A stretch of 64,000 nucleotides of DNA from positions 1 to 64,000 of the forward strand of contig CAVVNR010000015.1 of the NCBI GenBank assembly GCA_963749715.1. The letters run 5' to 3'. The notes under the pieces were generated by a model, which was given only the letters and a program-made list of their open reading frames with translations, ran no database searches and was not told the DNA's origin. Made by a program: the position numbers and the translations under genes. This stretch comes from Roseiarcus sp963749715. Its GTDB lineage: Bacteria > Pseudomonadota > Alphaproteobacteria > Rhizobiales > Beijerinckiaceae. Below are positions 44,468 through 53,805 of the stretch, piece after piece (within the stretch, counting starts at the first letter, position 1; every line of letters begins with the position of its first letter).

Positions 44468-45243
44468 ATGCAACTGGGCCTGTTTCTGGCGGCGGCGGCG
44501 GTCGGCTGTGGAGTGATCGTCGGTTTCACGCTCGGCCTCGTGGGTGGTGGCGGTTCGGTTCTGGCGGTGCCGTTGCTGCTCTACGTGGTGGGGATGCCGG
44601 ACCCGCATCAGGCCATCGGCACCAGCGCGCTCTCGGTCGCGGTCAACGCCTTCGCCAATCTCGTGCCGCACGCGCGCGCGCACCATGTCCGCTGGAGGCC
44701 GGCGCTGATCTTCGCCGCCGCCGGTTTGGTTGGCGCCCTGATTGGCTCATCGATCGGAAAGGTTGTGGACGGGCACAAGCTGCTGATCCTGTTCGCGTTG
44801 CTGATGCTTTTCATGGCGGCGACGATGTTGCGCGGGCGGAAAGCCGAGGTCCAGGCGGCCCCCACCCGTCAGCGTGAGGATAAACGCCGGCTCAGTGCGA
44901 TCGGATTTGGGGTCGGTATGCTCGCCGGATTTACGGAATCGGCGGCGGCTTCCTGGTCGCTCCCGCTTTGATCCTCGGGACCGGCATGCCGACGATAGCG
45001 GCGGTAGGATCGGCATTGGTCTCGGTCGGGACCTTCGGATTAACAACCGCGGTGAATTATTCCCTCTCCGGTCTCGTCGACTGGCCGGTCGCCCTGCTGT
45101 TCATCCTGGGCGGGATCGGCGGCGGAGGGATCGGCGCGCGTCTGGCGAATCAACTCGCGTCGCAACGCAATACCCTGACACGCGTCATGGGGTGCATGCT
45201 GGCCGTGGCGGCGGCCTACGTCCTGTACCGGAGCCTGACGTAG
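44468..45243 (+). CDS. TauE/SafE-family membrane protein, one frame break
   Basis: The joined product is about 258 residues with seven or eight hydrophobic helices. The family repeat appears twice: GFTLGLVGGGGSVLAVPLLL at the N-terminus and YGIGGGFLVAPALILGTGM after the break. One T is missing near 44929-44933. The family exports or imports sulfite, sulfonates or other organosulfur anions. Its position after the TusA-like gene suggests a sulfur-related substrate. Confidence 0.87.
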
Positions 45244-45467
45244 TGGTGGCGCGCGGAGTACTGGTTAGCCGTGATTCGCTGGGTCGATCGGCCGGGACTT
45301 CGGGCGGTGTCGGCGGCGTTGCGGCGCGGGCGCCCGCAAGATATCGCAATCGATTCGAGCCGACCGCCGGGGGAACCCCGAGGGCGGGCAAATGCCGCGG
45401 GAAGGCCGGCTGGCTGCGCTCGAAAGGTATCTTAGAACATAACTACGACCGTATGAGGGAGGACCAA

Positions 45468-46124
45468 ATGAGCGATCTCGGCCAGGACACGATCAATTCG
45501 CCATCGCGGCGCGGTTTGTTCGCCCGGGTTGCCGGCGCCGCCGCGATCGGCATCGCGGGACTGACGGCCACGTCCGTGCGCGCGGCGACCGCAGCGGACG
45601 GCCCGAACTGGCCGGGGAAATTGGAGGGACAGCATCGCCAGGTAGTCGACGCTTATGACGTCAATGGCGGTTTCCCGCTGGCGTTCGCCTGGACGTTCCT
45701 GCTGCCGAATCCGGCGCCGGGCGCGGCGACCGCGGTGGTGGTCTTGCGCCATTCGGCGTTCCCGCTCGCACTGAACCACGCGATGTGGGCGAAATACAAG
45801 ATCGGCGAGTCGTTTAAGATCGACGATCCGGAGACGAAGGCGCCAGCGGTGAAGAATCCCTTCTTCCAGCCAAAGCCTGGCGTTCTGGCAGCGGATGACT
45901 TCGCGATCGACCGGCTGTTGGCGCAAGGCACGATCTTTGGCGGGTGCAACATGGCGCTGGTCTTTCTGAGCGGTATGGTCGCCCACAATGCCGGCGTGAG
46001 CGCGGAAGATGCCGCGAAAGAATGGACGGCGAACGTGATACCGGGGATCACGCTCATTCCATCGGGAACTTGGGGCGTGAACCGCGCGCAGGAAGCGGGC
46101 TGCACTTATTGCGCGGGAGGCTGA
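45468..46124 (+). CDS. Tat-exported DsrE-like protein
   Basis: This 218-residue protein has a twin-arginine signal (SRRGLFARVAGAAAIGIAG, residues 13-31). The mature part has the DsrE-type alpha/beta layout: an AVVVLRHSAFPLAL strand, a cysteine in GGCNMALVFLSGM and the closing VIPGITLIPSGTWGVNRAQE followed by a CTYC pair. DsrE-fold proteins handle persulfide sulfur, usually in the cytoplasm, so export is unusual. The ATG follows a GGGAGGA site. Function is inferred only from fold-like pattern and neighbours. Confidence 0.7.
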   Translation: MSDLGQDTINSPSRRGLFARVAGAAAIGIAGLTATSVRAATAADGPNWPGKLEGQHRQVVDAYDVNGGFPLAFAWTFLLPNPAPGAATAVVVLRHSAFPLALNHAMWAKYKIGESFKIDDPETKAPAVKNPFFQPKPGVLAADDFAIDRLLAQGTIFGGCNMALVFLSGMVAHNAGVSAEDAAKEWTANVIPGITLIPSGTWGVNRAQEAGCTYCAGG

Positions 46125-46231
46125 CAATGCCTGTCTAGCCGCTGCGGCCTGGATCGGCTTCGAGGCGGAGATCGCTGGCGAGGCGGGCGGGGGCGCGAGC
46201 GACCGTCGATTCCGCCCCGGCTTAGAATGCT

Positions 46232-47200
46232 CTATTCCTGCGGGCGCAGCACGATGCGCCCGGCGACGCCAGCCGCGACCTTGCGGTAGGCTTCCGGCGA
46301 CTCGCCCAGTCCGAGGGTCGCGGCGATTGGCGCGACGCGATAGTCGCCGGAGACAAATCCGGGCGTGAGCGAATCGAGAATCATGGCCGAGGCGGTCACG
46401 TCGCGGCTCAACGTGTCGATGCCGAAGAGCCGGCTTTCGTTGTGGTAGAAATCGATCAGGTCGAAGCTCACTTCGCGCTGGCCGGTCGAAGCGATTTCGA
46501 TGAGCCTGCCGCCATGGGCGAGACTGTTGACGGCGCTCGCGAACATCACCCCGCCGACCAGATCGAAGACAACATCGGCGCCAAGTCCCCCCGTCGCCAC
46601 GCGCGCCTCGCTCGGCAGATCGGTCGCGCCGACAATCATCTTCTCGGCGATCGCGCGGATCGGCGCATCGGCCGACGGCGCGCGCCGGTCGACTGCGATC
46701 ACGCGAGCGCCGCGGCGTCGAGCGATCTCGGCGGCGGCGTTGCCCACGCCGCCGCTCGCGCCAATGAGCAACAGGGTCTCCTTGGCCTTGAGGCCCGCCG
46801 CTTCGATGCCGAGCCATGCCGCGACGTAGTTGACGCCGACCGACGCCGCCTGGTCGAAGCTCAGGGCGACCGGCTTCCGGCGCAGGCTCGCCGCCGGCAC
46901 GGCGATGAACTCAGCATGCGAGCCGTCGCGGGTGAAGCCCGTGTCGCCGCCCGTGCCCCAAACCTCGGCGCCGATCCATTCCGCCGGCCCCGCCTCGACC
47001 ACGCCGGCGAAATCGCGGCCGGGGATTCGCGGAAGAGCGGTCTGCTTCATGGCGCCGGCGACATTCTTCACATCGCTCGGATTGATCGAAGCCGCCATGA
47101 CCCGCACCAACGCGGTCTTGTCACCGTGAGCCGGCGCCGGCGCCTCGACCAGCTTGAGAACCGAGGGGTCGCCGAAAGTCTCGAAGCGTATCGCCCGCAT
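46232..47200 (-). CDS. Zinc-independent NAD(P)H alcohol dehydrogenase/quinone oxidoreductase (MDR family)
   Basis: This 322-residue protein has the medium-chain reductase layout: a GroES-like domain with INPSDVKNVAGAMK and PGRDFAGVVEAG, and a Rossmann domain with LLIGASGGVGNAAAEIARRR. The catalytic and structural zinc ligands of alcohol dehydrogenases are absent, as in quinone oxidoreductases. It probably reduces a quinone or an enone with NADPH. It is followed upstream by an aldo/keto reductase gene on the same strand, 125 bp away. Confidence 0.9.
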   Translation of the reverse strand: MRAIRFETFGDPSVLKLVEAPAPAHGDKTALVRVMAASINPSDVKNVAGAMKQTALPRIPGRDFAGVVEAGPAEWIGAEVWGTGGDTGFTRDGSHAEFIAVPAASLRRKPVALSFDQAASVGVNYVAAWLGIEAAGLKAKETLLLIGASGGVGNAAAEIARRRGARVIAVDRRAPSADAPIRAIAEKMIVGATDLPSEARVATGGLGADVVFDLVGGVMFASAVNSLAHGGRLIEIASTGQREVSFDLIDFYHNESRLFGIDTLSRDVTASAMILDSLTPGFVSGDYRVAPIAATLGLGESPEAYRKVAAGVAGRIVLRPQE

Positions 47201-47325
47201 GTCTTCTTCTCCCTATCCGGCCGAATGTCGGCGACCTACGTCGATCGCGCTTTCATAAAGCTTCAGCGGACTGCACGCCTTGAGCGGTCGTCGCATGGGG
47301 CCAGCGTCAAGGCCGCCAACTGGAA

Positions 47326-48150
47326 TCAGAAGGTCGCCGTGCCCGGGTCGGGGCCGATCCGGCCGCCTGGCGAATCAAGCGCTTCGATGCGCCGCATGTC
47401 CTCGTCGTCGAGCCGAAAGTCGAGCGCGCCGATGTTCTCTTTCAGACGCTCGTCGCGCACGGTCTTCGGAATGGCGATGAGGCCGCTTTCGAGGTGCCAG
47501 CGGATGACGACCTGCGCCGGCGTTTTCCGATGCTTGTCGGCGATGTCGACGATTGCGGCTTCGCCCAAGAGACCGCCGCGCCCGAGCGGGCTCCAGGATT
47601 CCGTTCTGATCCCGCGCCCGTCGTGAAACTCTCGCAAAGCCCCTTGTTGAAACCGTGGGTGAAGTTCAATCTGATTGACCGCGGGCGTGACCCCCGTCTC
47701 GGCGATGATCCGCTCGAGATGGTCGCGATTGAAATTCGACACGCCGATCGAGCGGACCCGCCCTTCCTTTTGCACGCGGACGAGCGCCTTCCAGCTTTCG
47801 ACATAGCGGTTGACCCGCGGACGCGGCCAATGGATCAAATAAAGATCGAGCGTCTCGCGGCGCAACTTCCTCACGCTTTCATCAAAAGCGCGCAGCGTCT
47901 CGTCGAACCCGTGATCGGAATTGCCGAGTTTCGTTGTCACGAACACGTCGGCGCGCCCCTGCAAGGCGGCGCCGACGCCGTCCTCGTTGCGATACATCGA
48001 CGCCGTATCGACGAGGCGATAGCCGTCTCCGACAGCTGTCCTGACGATTCTTTCCGTCGCATCGGGAGGCGTCTGGAAAACTCCAAGTCCGAACTGCGGC
48101 ATGCTGGCGCCGTCGTTGAGAGCGACAGTCGGTTCGGGGAAGCCGGTCAT
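47326..48150 (-). CDS. Aldo/keto reductase (DkgA-like)
   Basis: This 274-residue barrel enzyme has the AKR tetrad: D and Y in YRLVDTASMYRNEDGVG, K in FVTTKLGNSDHG and H in LDLYLIHWPRP. The NADPH-binding end includes IAIPKTVRDERLKENIGALD. Size and motifs fit the 2,5-diketo-D-gluconate reductase group. It reduces carbonyls of sugars or aldehydes. It lies between the MDR gene and the membrane protein of the arabinose cassette; a link to that cassette is not proven. Confidence 0.92.
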   Translation of the reverse strand: MTGFPEPTVALNDGASMPQFGLGVFQTPPDATERIVRTAVGDGYRLVDTASMYRNEDGVGAALQGRADVFVTTKLGNSDHGFDETLRAFDESVRKLRRETLDLYLIHWPRPRVNRYVESWKALVRVQKEGRVRSIGVSNFNRDHLERIIAETGVTPAVNQIELHPRFQQGALREFHDGRGIRTESWSPLGRGGLLGEAAIVDIADKHRKTPAQVVIRWHLESGLIAIPKTVRDERLKENIGALDFRLDDEDMRRIEALDSPGGRIGPDPGTATF

Positions 48151-48195
48151 TGTCTCTTCCTTTTTGATGAAGGCGCGAACGTGTCGACCATGGGG

Positions 48196-49404
48196 TCAGG
48201 TCAAACCTCCGAGCGCGGCTCGCGGTGGAGATTTGGACCGGCTCCTCGCTGGCGACGACCCGTCAAAAGCTTCCAGCGCCATGATCGCCAAAAAACCCAC
48301 CAGCGTCATATTGGCGAGCGCCACTTGCAGCCAGCCGCCCGTCGACAACATTTCCGGATCGATTGCGCTGTTTTGGATTCTCATCAAGAAATCGTAATGC
48401 AACTGGACAATGACCATCAGGAAATAGAAATAGAACTTTGCGGGTCCTTTGATCGTAAGCAGCGGCAGAAAAATATATGTCTCAAACCTGCTGTACTTGA
48501 GGTAGTTGGCAAAAAGGAAGAACACGAATTGCACGCTGATGAGCGCGCTAAACATATCAATTTTACGAAACATGAAGATCAGATAGATGGCTATCGATAG
48601 CAAGATAATAATAATCGTGTTTGCGCCTGGCGTGTATAGATCGGGCGCAAAGCGCCAAATGCTGAACCAGAAGGGCTGCGCGGTCCCGCGAAACATCCGG
48701 TTGTGAAACATGACGAGACTGTCGGGAAAATAGACGAGCAGCAACCCGGCGAGGATGGCGCCCGCTACCGCGAGCGTGACAAGCTCCTGAAATTGCGGCG
48801 GACCGGACTGCCGACCCGAGAACCAGACGAGGGCGACGATCGGCAACAGCAGGACGCCAAAAACAGTGACGCCGGCAAAAATCGCCGCCCAAATAACGAA
48901 CAGGGTCAGGTTTCTCTTCGACAGCCACACCAATAACAGCGGACCGGTCGCATAAAGCATTTTGTCTTCGCCCGGCACGGTGGAGAGAAGCAACCAAGCC
49001 GGAGAGATGCACAATATGAATAGGGTGCAGAGGCGCCGCACCGGCGGGATCGCCAAGTCGTCCATGAGCGAGATCGCCAACAGGACGTTGGTTGCCGCCA
49101 GCATAAGCTGAAACAGATGATAGAAATGCGGGATCCAGCGATCCTCGACGTAGAAAAGGATTCTGTACTCCAGCAGGCCGGCAGGCGCAAAATCCAGGTA
49201 GCTAGGATTGAATTTCGCTATGGCGGGATCGAGATGGAATACGTCGACGCCCGCGTTGGCCTGTTCGGCAAAGTACTTGTAGAGTTGATAGTTGAACGCG
49301 GCCGCCGGATGAGTGAAGACGAAAACGCCATAAGCCAGGAACGTGCAAAGCCCGATAGCGACCATCAGGCGATTTGACGATAGGAGCTTTCCGACGAGGC
49401 TCAT
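48196..49404 (-). CDS. Polytopic membrane protein of the arabinose cassette, candidate GT-C glycosyltransferase
   Basis: This 402-residue protein has about ten hydrophobic helices. The first periplasmic loop (about residues 40-85) holds NYQLYKYFAEQANAGVDVFH and several acidic residues, the place where polyprenyl-dependent GT-C enzymes keep their catalytic acid. The tail is proline- and arginine-rich. I do not recognise its family with certainty; an EpsG/polymerase-like protein is the alternative. It is the last gene of the run making a polyprenyl-phosphate arabinose donor, so a transferase that uses the donor is the natural missing part. Confidence 0.55.
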   Translation of the reverse strand: MSLVGKLLSSNRLMVAIGLCTFLAYGVFVFTHPAAAFNYQLYKYFAEQANAGVDVFHLDPAIAKFNPSYLDFAPAGLLEYRILFYVEDRWIPHFYHLFQLMLAATNVLLAISLMDDLAIPPVRRLCTLFILCISPAWLLLSTVPGEDKMLYATGPLLLVWLSKRNLTLFVIWAAIFAGVTVFGVLLLPIVALVWFSGRQSGPPQFQELVTLAVAGAILAGLLLVYFPDSLVMFHNRMFRGTAQPFWFSIWRFAPDLYTPGANTIIIILLSIAIYLIFMFRKIDMFSALISVQFVFFLFANYLKYSRFETYIFLPLLTIKGPAKFYFYFLMVIVQLHYDFLMRIQNSAIDPEMLSTGGWLQVALANMTLVGFLAIMALEAFDGSSPARSRSKSPPRAALGGLT

Positions 49405-49443
49405 CCATGGTCCTGCAAATGATATCGCTGCCGGATCGCGACT

Positions 49444-50208
49444 TCAGAGTTTGAGCCGCTTGAAGATCGGCTCAGGAATCGATCCGATGACGGTCATGAC
49501 AATTCGCCAGACCGGCTTGACGTAGATGACGTCGCGCGGCCGGACTGCTGCCGCCCGATAGATCGCCTCCGCCACTTCATCCGCTTCGGCCGTCAGGGGA
49601 GCTGGCAGTTTCATGCCGGCGGTCATTTTGGTTCGCACGAAGCCAGGTTTCACGGTGATCACGCGGACGCCTGTCTTGCCGAAACGATTTCTGAGGCCGG
49701 ACAGAAACGCCGTGAACCCCGCCTTGGACGCGCCATAGACATAATTCGAGCCGCGGCCACGATCGCCCGCCACCGAGCTGACGCCGACAAGAACGCCCTC
49801 GCCCCGGGCGGCGAAGCGCTCCGCGAAGAGGCCGAGGAGCAAGGCCGGCCCCTCGAAATTGGAGCGAACGACCAAACTCGCATGCGCGAGATCGGCCTCG
49901 GCTCTTGGCTGCTCGCCGAGAAGCCCGATGACACAGACGACCGCGTCAGGCAAAGCCTTAAGCGAGGAGACGAAGTTCTCGAATGCGCCGCTCTCCAGGA
50001 CGTCGAGCGGATGGGTCGTAAGGGTCGCGCCGGTTCGCGTGGCAACGTCGTCGGCCTCGCGCCGAAGGGCCTCCGGATCGCGGCCGGCGAGGCCAACTCG
50101 CCATCCGGCGGCTGCGAACCGCCGCGCGGTCGCGCGGCCAATGTCGGATGAGCCGCCGAGAATGACAACGAATTTTTCATTTCCCACGTGTCGGCCTTCA
50201 AATTCCAA
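49444..50208 (-). CDS. dprE2: Decaprenylphosphoryl-2-keto-ribose reductase-like SDR (DprE2 / NoeP-like)
   Basis: This short-chain dehydrogenase has 254 residues, the same length as mycobacterial DprE2. The cofactor motif is VVILGGSSDIGRATARRFA, the catalytic triad is visible as VGVSSVAGDRGRGSNYVYGASKAG (listed in two parts: serine in GVSSVAG, YxxxK in YVYGASK), and a hydrophobic helix lies near the C-terminus. It should reduce the 2-keto intermediate made by DprE1 to the arabino form. A TTG at 50208 overlaps the DprE1 stop; a GTG at 50187 is the alternative start. Confidence 0.85.
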   Translation of the reverse strand: MEFEGRHVGNEKFVVILGGSSDIGRATARRFAAAGWRVGLAGRDPEALRREADDVATRTGATLTTHPLDVLESGAFENFVSSLKALPDAVVCVIGLLGEQPRAEADLAHASLVVRSNFEGPALLLGLFAERFAARGEGVLVGVSSVAGDRGRGSNYVYGASKAGFTAFLSGLRNRFGKTGVRVITVKPGFVRTKMTAGMKLPAPLTAEADEVAEAIYRAAAVRPRDVIYVKPVWRIVMTVIGSIPEPIFKRLKL

Positions 50209-51534
50209 GGCGCTTCGACAGTCTCGAGTTGATGCGGCGATCGGCGCCGATCATCCGCCTGATCCTGCGAAACTCATCGAGATTGGGATATCCCGCCGCG
50301 AAAGTCTCAGGCGACTGTCGCGCGTCCTTGGCAAGGTAGATCCGACCGCCGGCGGCGACGACGATTTTGTCGATCTCGTCAAGAAAACCAAATACGCCCT
50401 CGTCCATTGCAACGTCGAGCGCCAAAGTAAAACCGGGGCTCGGAAACGACAACAGGCCCCGACCGGCAGGACCGAGCTTCTTCAAGACGGCAAGAAAGGA
50501 CGCGTTTCCGCGGCGGGCAAACCGGCTCAGCATTTCGCCGATCGCCAATTCGGCATGCTCCGCGCCGATCACGCTCTGATGCTGGAGAAAGCCGCGGCGC
50601 CCGTAGATCCAATTCCAGTTCAAGACGCTGTCGAGCGGAAAAAAGAAGGGTTCGATGCGGTTGAGGAACGGCGCGCCCGCGGTCGCGCCGCCGCGGCGAA
50701 AATAAAGCTCATTGAAGGCGGCGACGCTCCAACGATTCAAGGTGAAGCGCGGCAGGTCGATCGGCACGCTGAACTCAGGCCCGGCCTCGTCGCCGCCTTG
50801 CCTTCGGCTGCGCCCCCAAGCGCTTCGACCTCGGACTTCGAGGCGTGCCGGCCGAGGTAGATCAGCGAGCGCCCGAGTGAGGCGCCGCCGGCGAGACAGT
50901 CGATCCAGGCCGCCGAGTAGGGAGCCTCGCCGCGTTCGGTCAGAACGGCCATGGATTGCTCGAGATTGCGCGCGACGATCGTCTCCTGCCTGATCCACGC
51001 AGTCTCGACCGGCAAGAGCTTGAACGAGGCCGCGAGAATGGTCCCGGTCAGGCCCATTCCGCCGATTGTTGCGGTGAAGAGATCGGCATTTTGCCGCGGC
51101 GAACATGTCCGGATTTCGCCATTCGGCAGCGCCACGTCGAAAGCTTCGACATGATCCCCGAACCCGCCGGCGCAGTGGTGGTTCTTGCCATGGACGTCGG
51201 CGGCGATCATGCCGCCGACGGTGACGAACTTCGTTCCGGGAACGACAGGCGGGAAGAACCCTCGCGGCAGGAATGCGGCGATGATGTCGCCGAGCAGCGC
51301 GCCGGCTTCCACGGTCAGCCGCGCCGCAGCCTCATCGAAACGGACAAAGCGGTCGAGGCCGCAGACGCAAATGCTGTTCGCCGCGCCGATGGCGGCGTCG
51401 CCATAGGCCCTGCCATTGCCGCGGGCGATGGAGCCCTCGAGCTCGTTCTGCAGGCGCGCAACCTCGCGCGCGGTTGTCGGCCGGAACACCTGGCTCTCGT
51501 AGCTTGGATACCGGCCCCAGCCCGTCAGCTCCAT
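50198..51534 (-). CDS. dprE1: Decaprenylphosphoryl-ribose 2-epimerase oxidase-like flavoprotein (DprE1 / NoeO-like), one frame break
   Basis: The joined product is 445 residues. It belongs to the VAO/PCMH flavoproteins: GNGRAYGDAAIG, then GTKFVTVGGMIAADVHGKNH, nearly the signature of mycobacterial DprE1, and the substrate-region GGRIYLAKDARQSPE, whose lysine matches the DprE1 active-site lysine. A base is missing near 50780-50784. It oxidises C2 of polyprenyl-phosphoryl ribose. It overlaps the GtrA-like gene and the DprE2 gene, so the cassette is translationally coupled. Confidence 0.87.
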
Positions 51535-52001
51535 GACCGCGCCTTCCAGTCCGGCGCCGAGCGCTTAAAGGCGCCCTGGTTGAAGGTGAAAGCGCGATCG
51601 AGCCGGTACTTGAGGAAATTGCCGATCGCAAGGCCGATCACGGCGCCGGCGTATTTGGCGAAATTCGTGCCCCACGCCGCCAGAAACCCGATCTCGAACG
51701 CCCAGAAGACGAGGGTCATGGCGACGCTGAACGCGCCGTAGAGGAAAATCTTGCGCGCCTCCCTGCCGGGGCCGTGATAGCCGTCGAAAAAAATCCAATG
51801 CTTGTCGAGCAGATACTTGGCGGCGAAGCCCACTCCTGTTCCGGTCAGAATGGAGAGCGCCAGCGGCTGAATAGGCGAAACGGCGAAGACGACGGCTTGG
51901 GCGCTGAGATTCATAGTCCCGGCGACGACGGCGAAAAGGATGTAGCGCGCCGCGAGATGGGTCGACGCCAGCTCACCCAAAGCTTGTCTGGGAAGCGTCA
52001 T
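51525..52001 (-). CDS. GtrA-family membrane protein
   Basis: This 158-residue protein has four hydrophobic helices, with RYILFAVVAGTMNLSAQAVV first and YAGAVIGLAIGNFLKYRLDR fourth, matching the GtrA/DPMS3 family. Mycobacterial Rv3789, next to dprE1 and dprE2, is in this family and is proposed to move or organise the arabinose donor at the membrane. The same role is inferred here. It overlaps the DprE1 start by 10 bp and lies 7 bp after the UbiA gene. Confidence 0.9.
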   Translation of the reverse strand: MTLPRQALGELASTHLAARYILFAVVAGTMNLSAQAVVFAVSPIQPLALSILTGTGVGFAAKYLLDKHWIFFDGYHGPGREARKIFLYGAFSVAMTLVFWAFEIGFLAAWGTNFAKYAGAVIGLAIGNFLKYRLDRAFTFNQGAFKRSAPDWKARSWS

Positions 52002-52008
52002 CGCGCGC

Positions 52009-53478
52009 TCAGATCGCCGCCAGCACGATGGCGGCGATCAACGCGCCGGAAATCATGCTGACCCGATCCTTCAGGGCGAAAACGATCGGATCGTCGTGCA
52101 CCAGCCGACGATGGGCCATCATGAGAATCCGGCCGATCCAATAGAGCAGAATCGGGCAGATGAGCCAGAGGAGCTTAGGATGACGATAGAGCGGGTGAAC
52201 GGCTTCGGACGAAACGTATAGCGCGAAAACCGTGACGGCGTTAAATCCGGACGCCGCGGCAAGAGCCGCGACGATCGGCATGTCGTTCAGTTTGTAGTTG
52301 CGATTGGAAGGATCGGAGAGATCTCGGTCCAGGCGGGTCGCAAGCTCGATATAGCGTTTGACCAGCGCCAGGCAGGCGAAAATGAACATCGAAAAGGCGA
52401 TGAGCCACTCCGAGATTGGAACGCCGATCGCAGCCGCCCCGCCGATGACGCGCAAAGAATAGAGCGTCGCCAGCGTGACGATGTCGAGCATCATCTTGGT
52501 CTTGAGCCAAAATGTATAGGCGTTGGTCAGCACGAAATAGACCGCAAGAACGCCGAGAAAAGCCCAAGAAACCCCAGCGGCGATCGCCATCGAGACCAGA
52601 AACAGGACCGCCATGACGACGACGGCGTCCGCGATCGGGATCGCGCCCGCGGCCAACGGGCGATTTCTCTTCGTCGGATGATCGCGGTCGGCGGGCAGAT
52701 CGACGAGGTCATTCAGAATGTAGACGCTCGAAGCGCACAGGGAAAAGGCGATCGCCGCCAAGAACGCGTGGGAGAGCGAGAGCGGATCGAGCTTGTGCGC
52801 GGTCAGCATCGGCAGGAACACGAGCGCATTCTTCGCGTATTGATGCACGCGGATCTGCTTGAGCCATTCTCCCAGACCCGCCTTCGGGGAATCGAGAAGC
52901 TCAACGCCCAACGCCGCGAGCCGGCCGTTCAGTTTTGGCGACGTCCGGATCCCCGTGCGACGCGCCGCCGCCGCCCACACCGGCAGGTCGGCCTTGTCGT
53001 TGCCGACGTAGTCGAACCCGCCTTCGCCGAAGGCCTCGACGAGCCGGGCGGCCTTGACATCGGCGGACAGGTTGTTGCTGGCGTCGGAGGCGAACCAACC
53101 GTCGAACAGGCCGAGTTGCGCCGCGACCGCGGAGACGAATTTTTCGTTGCTGGCGGAGGCGATGAAGACTGGGCGCCCGGCGGCGCGCGCCTTCTCGATA
53201 AGGCCGAGCACCGCTTCGTCATAGGGCAAGGCGCCGACATCGAGGTCGACCCGCCGGGCAAGGACGTGCTTGAAATGCGCCTTGCCTGACGGCAGCGCCG
53301 CCAGCAGGCCGAATAGCGAGGCGGGATTACGCCCGATCCGTCCGAACAGGGATTCGAACAGCAGGTCCGACTTCACCAGCGTTCCGTCGAGGTCGACGAC
53401 CAGCGGACGTTTATCCTCTTGCTCTGTTTTCAATCGGGCAAAGCTACCGGCGCCGGCCAACTTGACCCTCCTCACCAT
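52009..53478 (-). CDS. HAD phosphatase-UbiA prenyltransferase fusion, probable 5-phosphoribosyl-1-diphosphate:polyprenyl-phosphate transferase
   Basis: This 489-residue protein has a HAD domain (about 15-200, motif LVVDLDGTLVKSD) and a UbiA domain with nine or so helices (about 215-489). The UbiA motif is LNDLVDLPADRDHPTKRNRP, the form seen in DPPR synthase (Rv3806c) and NoeC rather than ubiquinone enzymes. It should make polyprenyl-phosphoryl 5-phosphoribose, and the HAD domain could remove the 5-phosphate. The ATG at 53478 is chosen because residues upstream are unconserved. It heads the arabinose cassette. Confidence 0.85.
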   Translation of the reverse strand: MVRRVKLAGAGSFARLKTEQEDKRPLVVDLDGTLVKSDLLFESLFGRIGRNPASLFGLLAALPSGKAHFKHVLARRVDLDVGALPYDEAVLGLIEKARAAGRPVFIASASNEKFVSAVAAQLGLFDGWFASDASNNLSADVKAARLVEAFGEGGFDYVGNDKADLPVWAAAARRTGIRTSPKLNGRLAALGVELLDSPKAGLGEWLKQIRVHQYAKNALVFLPMLTAHKLDPLSLSHAFLAAIAFSLCASSVYILNDLVDLPADRDHPTKRNRPLAAGAIPIADAVVVMAVLFLVSMAIAAGVSWAFLGVLAVYFVLTNAYTFWLKTKMMLDIVTLATLYSLRVIGGAAAIGVPISEWLIAFSMFIFACLALVKRYIELATRLDRDLSDPSNRNYKLNDMPIVAALAAASGFNAVTVFALYVSSEAVHPLYRHPKLLWLICPILLYWIGRILMMAHRRLVHDDPIVFALKDRVSMISGALIAAIVLAAI

Positions 53479-53805
53479 AATAGGGTTGCAGGGGAAGACC
53501 CCGGAATGAAAGGTCGTCCCATTGCCCGCGCGAACCACAGGCGCCGCATCGGCAAGGCGAAATGGCGCGGTCTTCGCTCGGCAGCGCACCATGCGCACGA
53601 ATTCCTGACGTTCTCCTATCATACCGCACTGCGGCACGAAAGATTGACCTATGGCGGGCGGAGGGTGACCAAAACCCGACGCGGCGCCATATATGAGACG
53701 CCCTACCCTGTCGGCATCCCGACGGAGACAATCACCGTGCTGCGACATTCCGAATCCGGTTCGAGTTTGGCGGCGCAACCCGGCGACCGCTCGGTCGCTC
53801 CCGCA
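53479..53805. other. 327-bp divergent gap between the arabinose cassette and the helicase gene
   Basis: No gene, clear operator or hairpin is recognised. In-frame sequence continues upstream of both neighbouring genes but is not conserved in style. Promoters for both directions must lie here. Confidence 0.5.
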
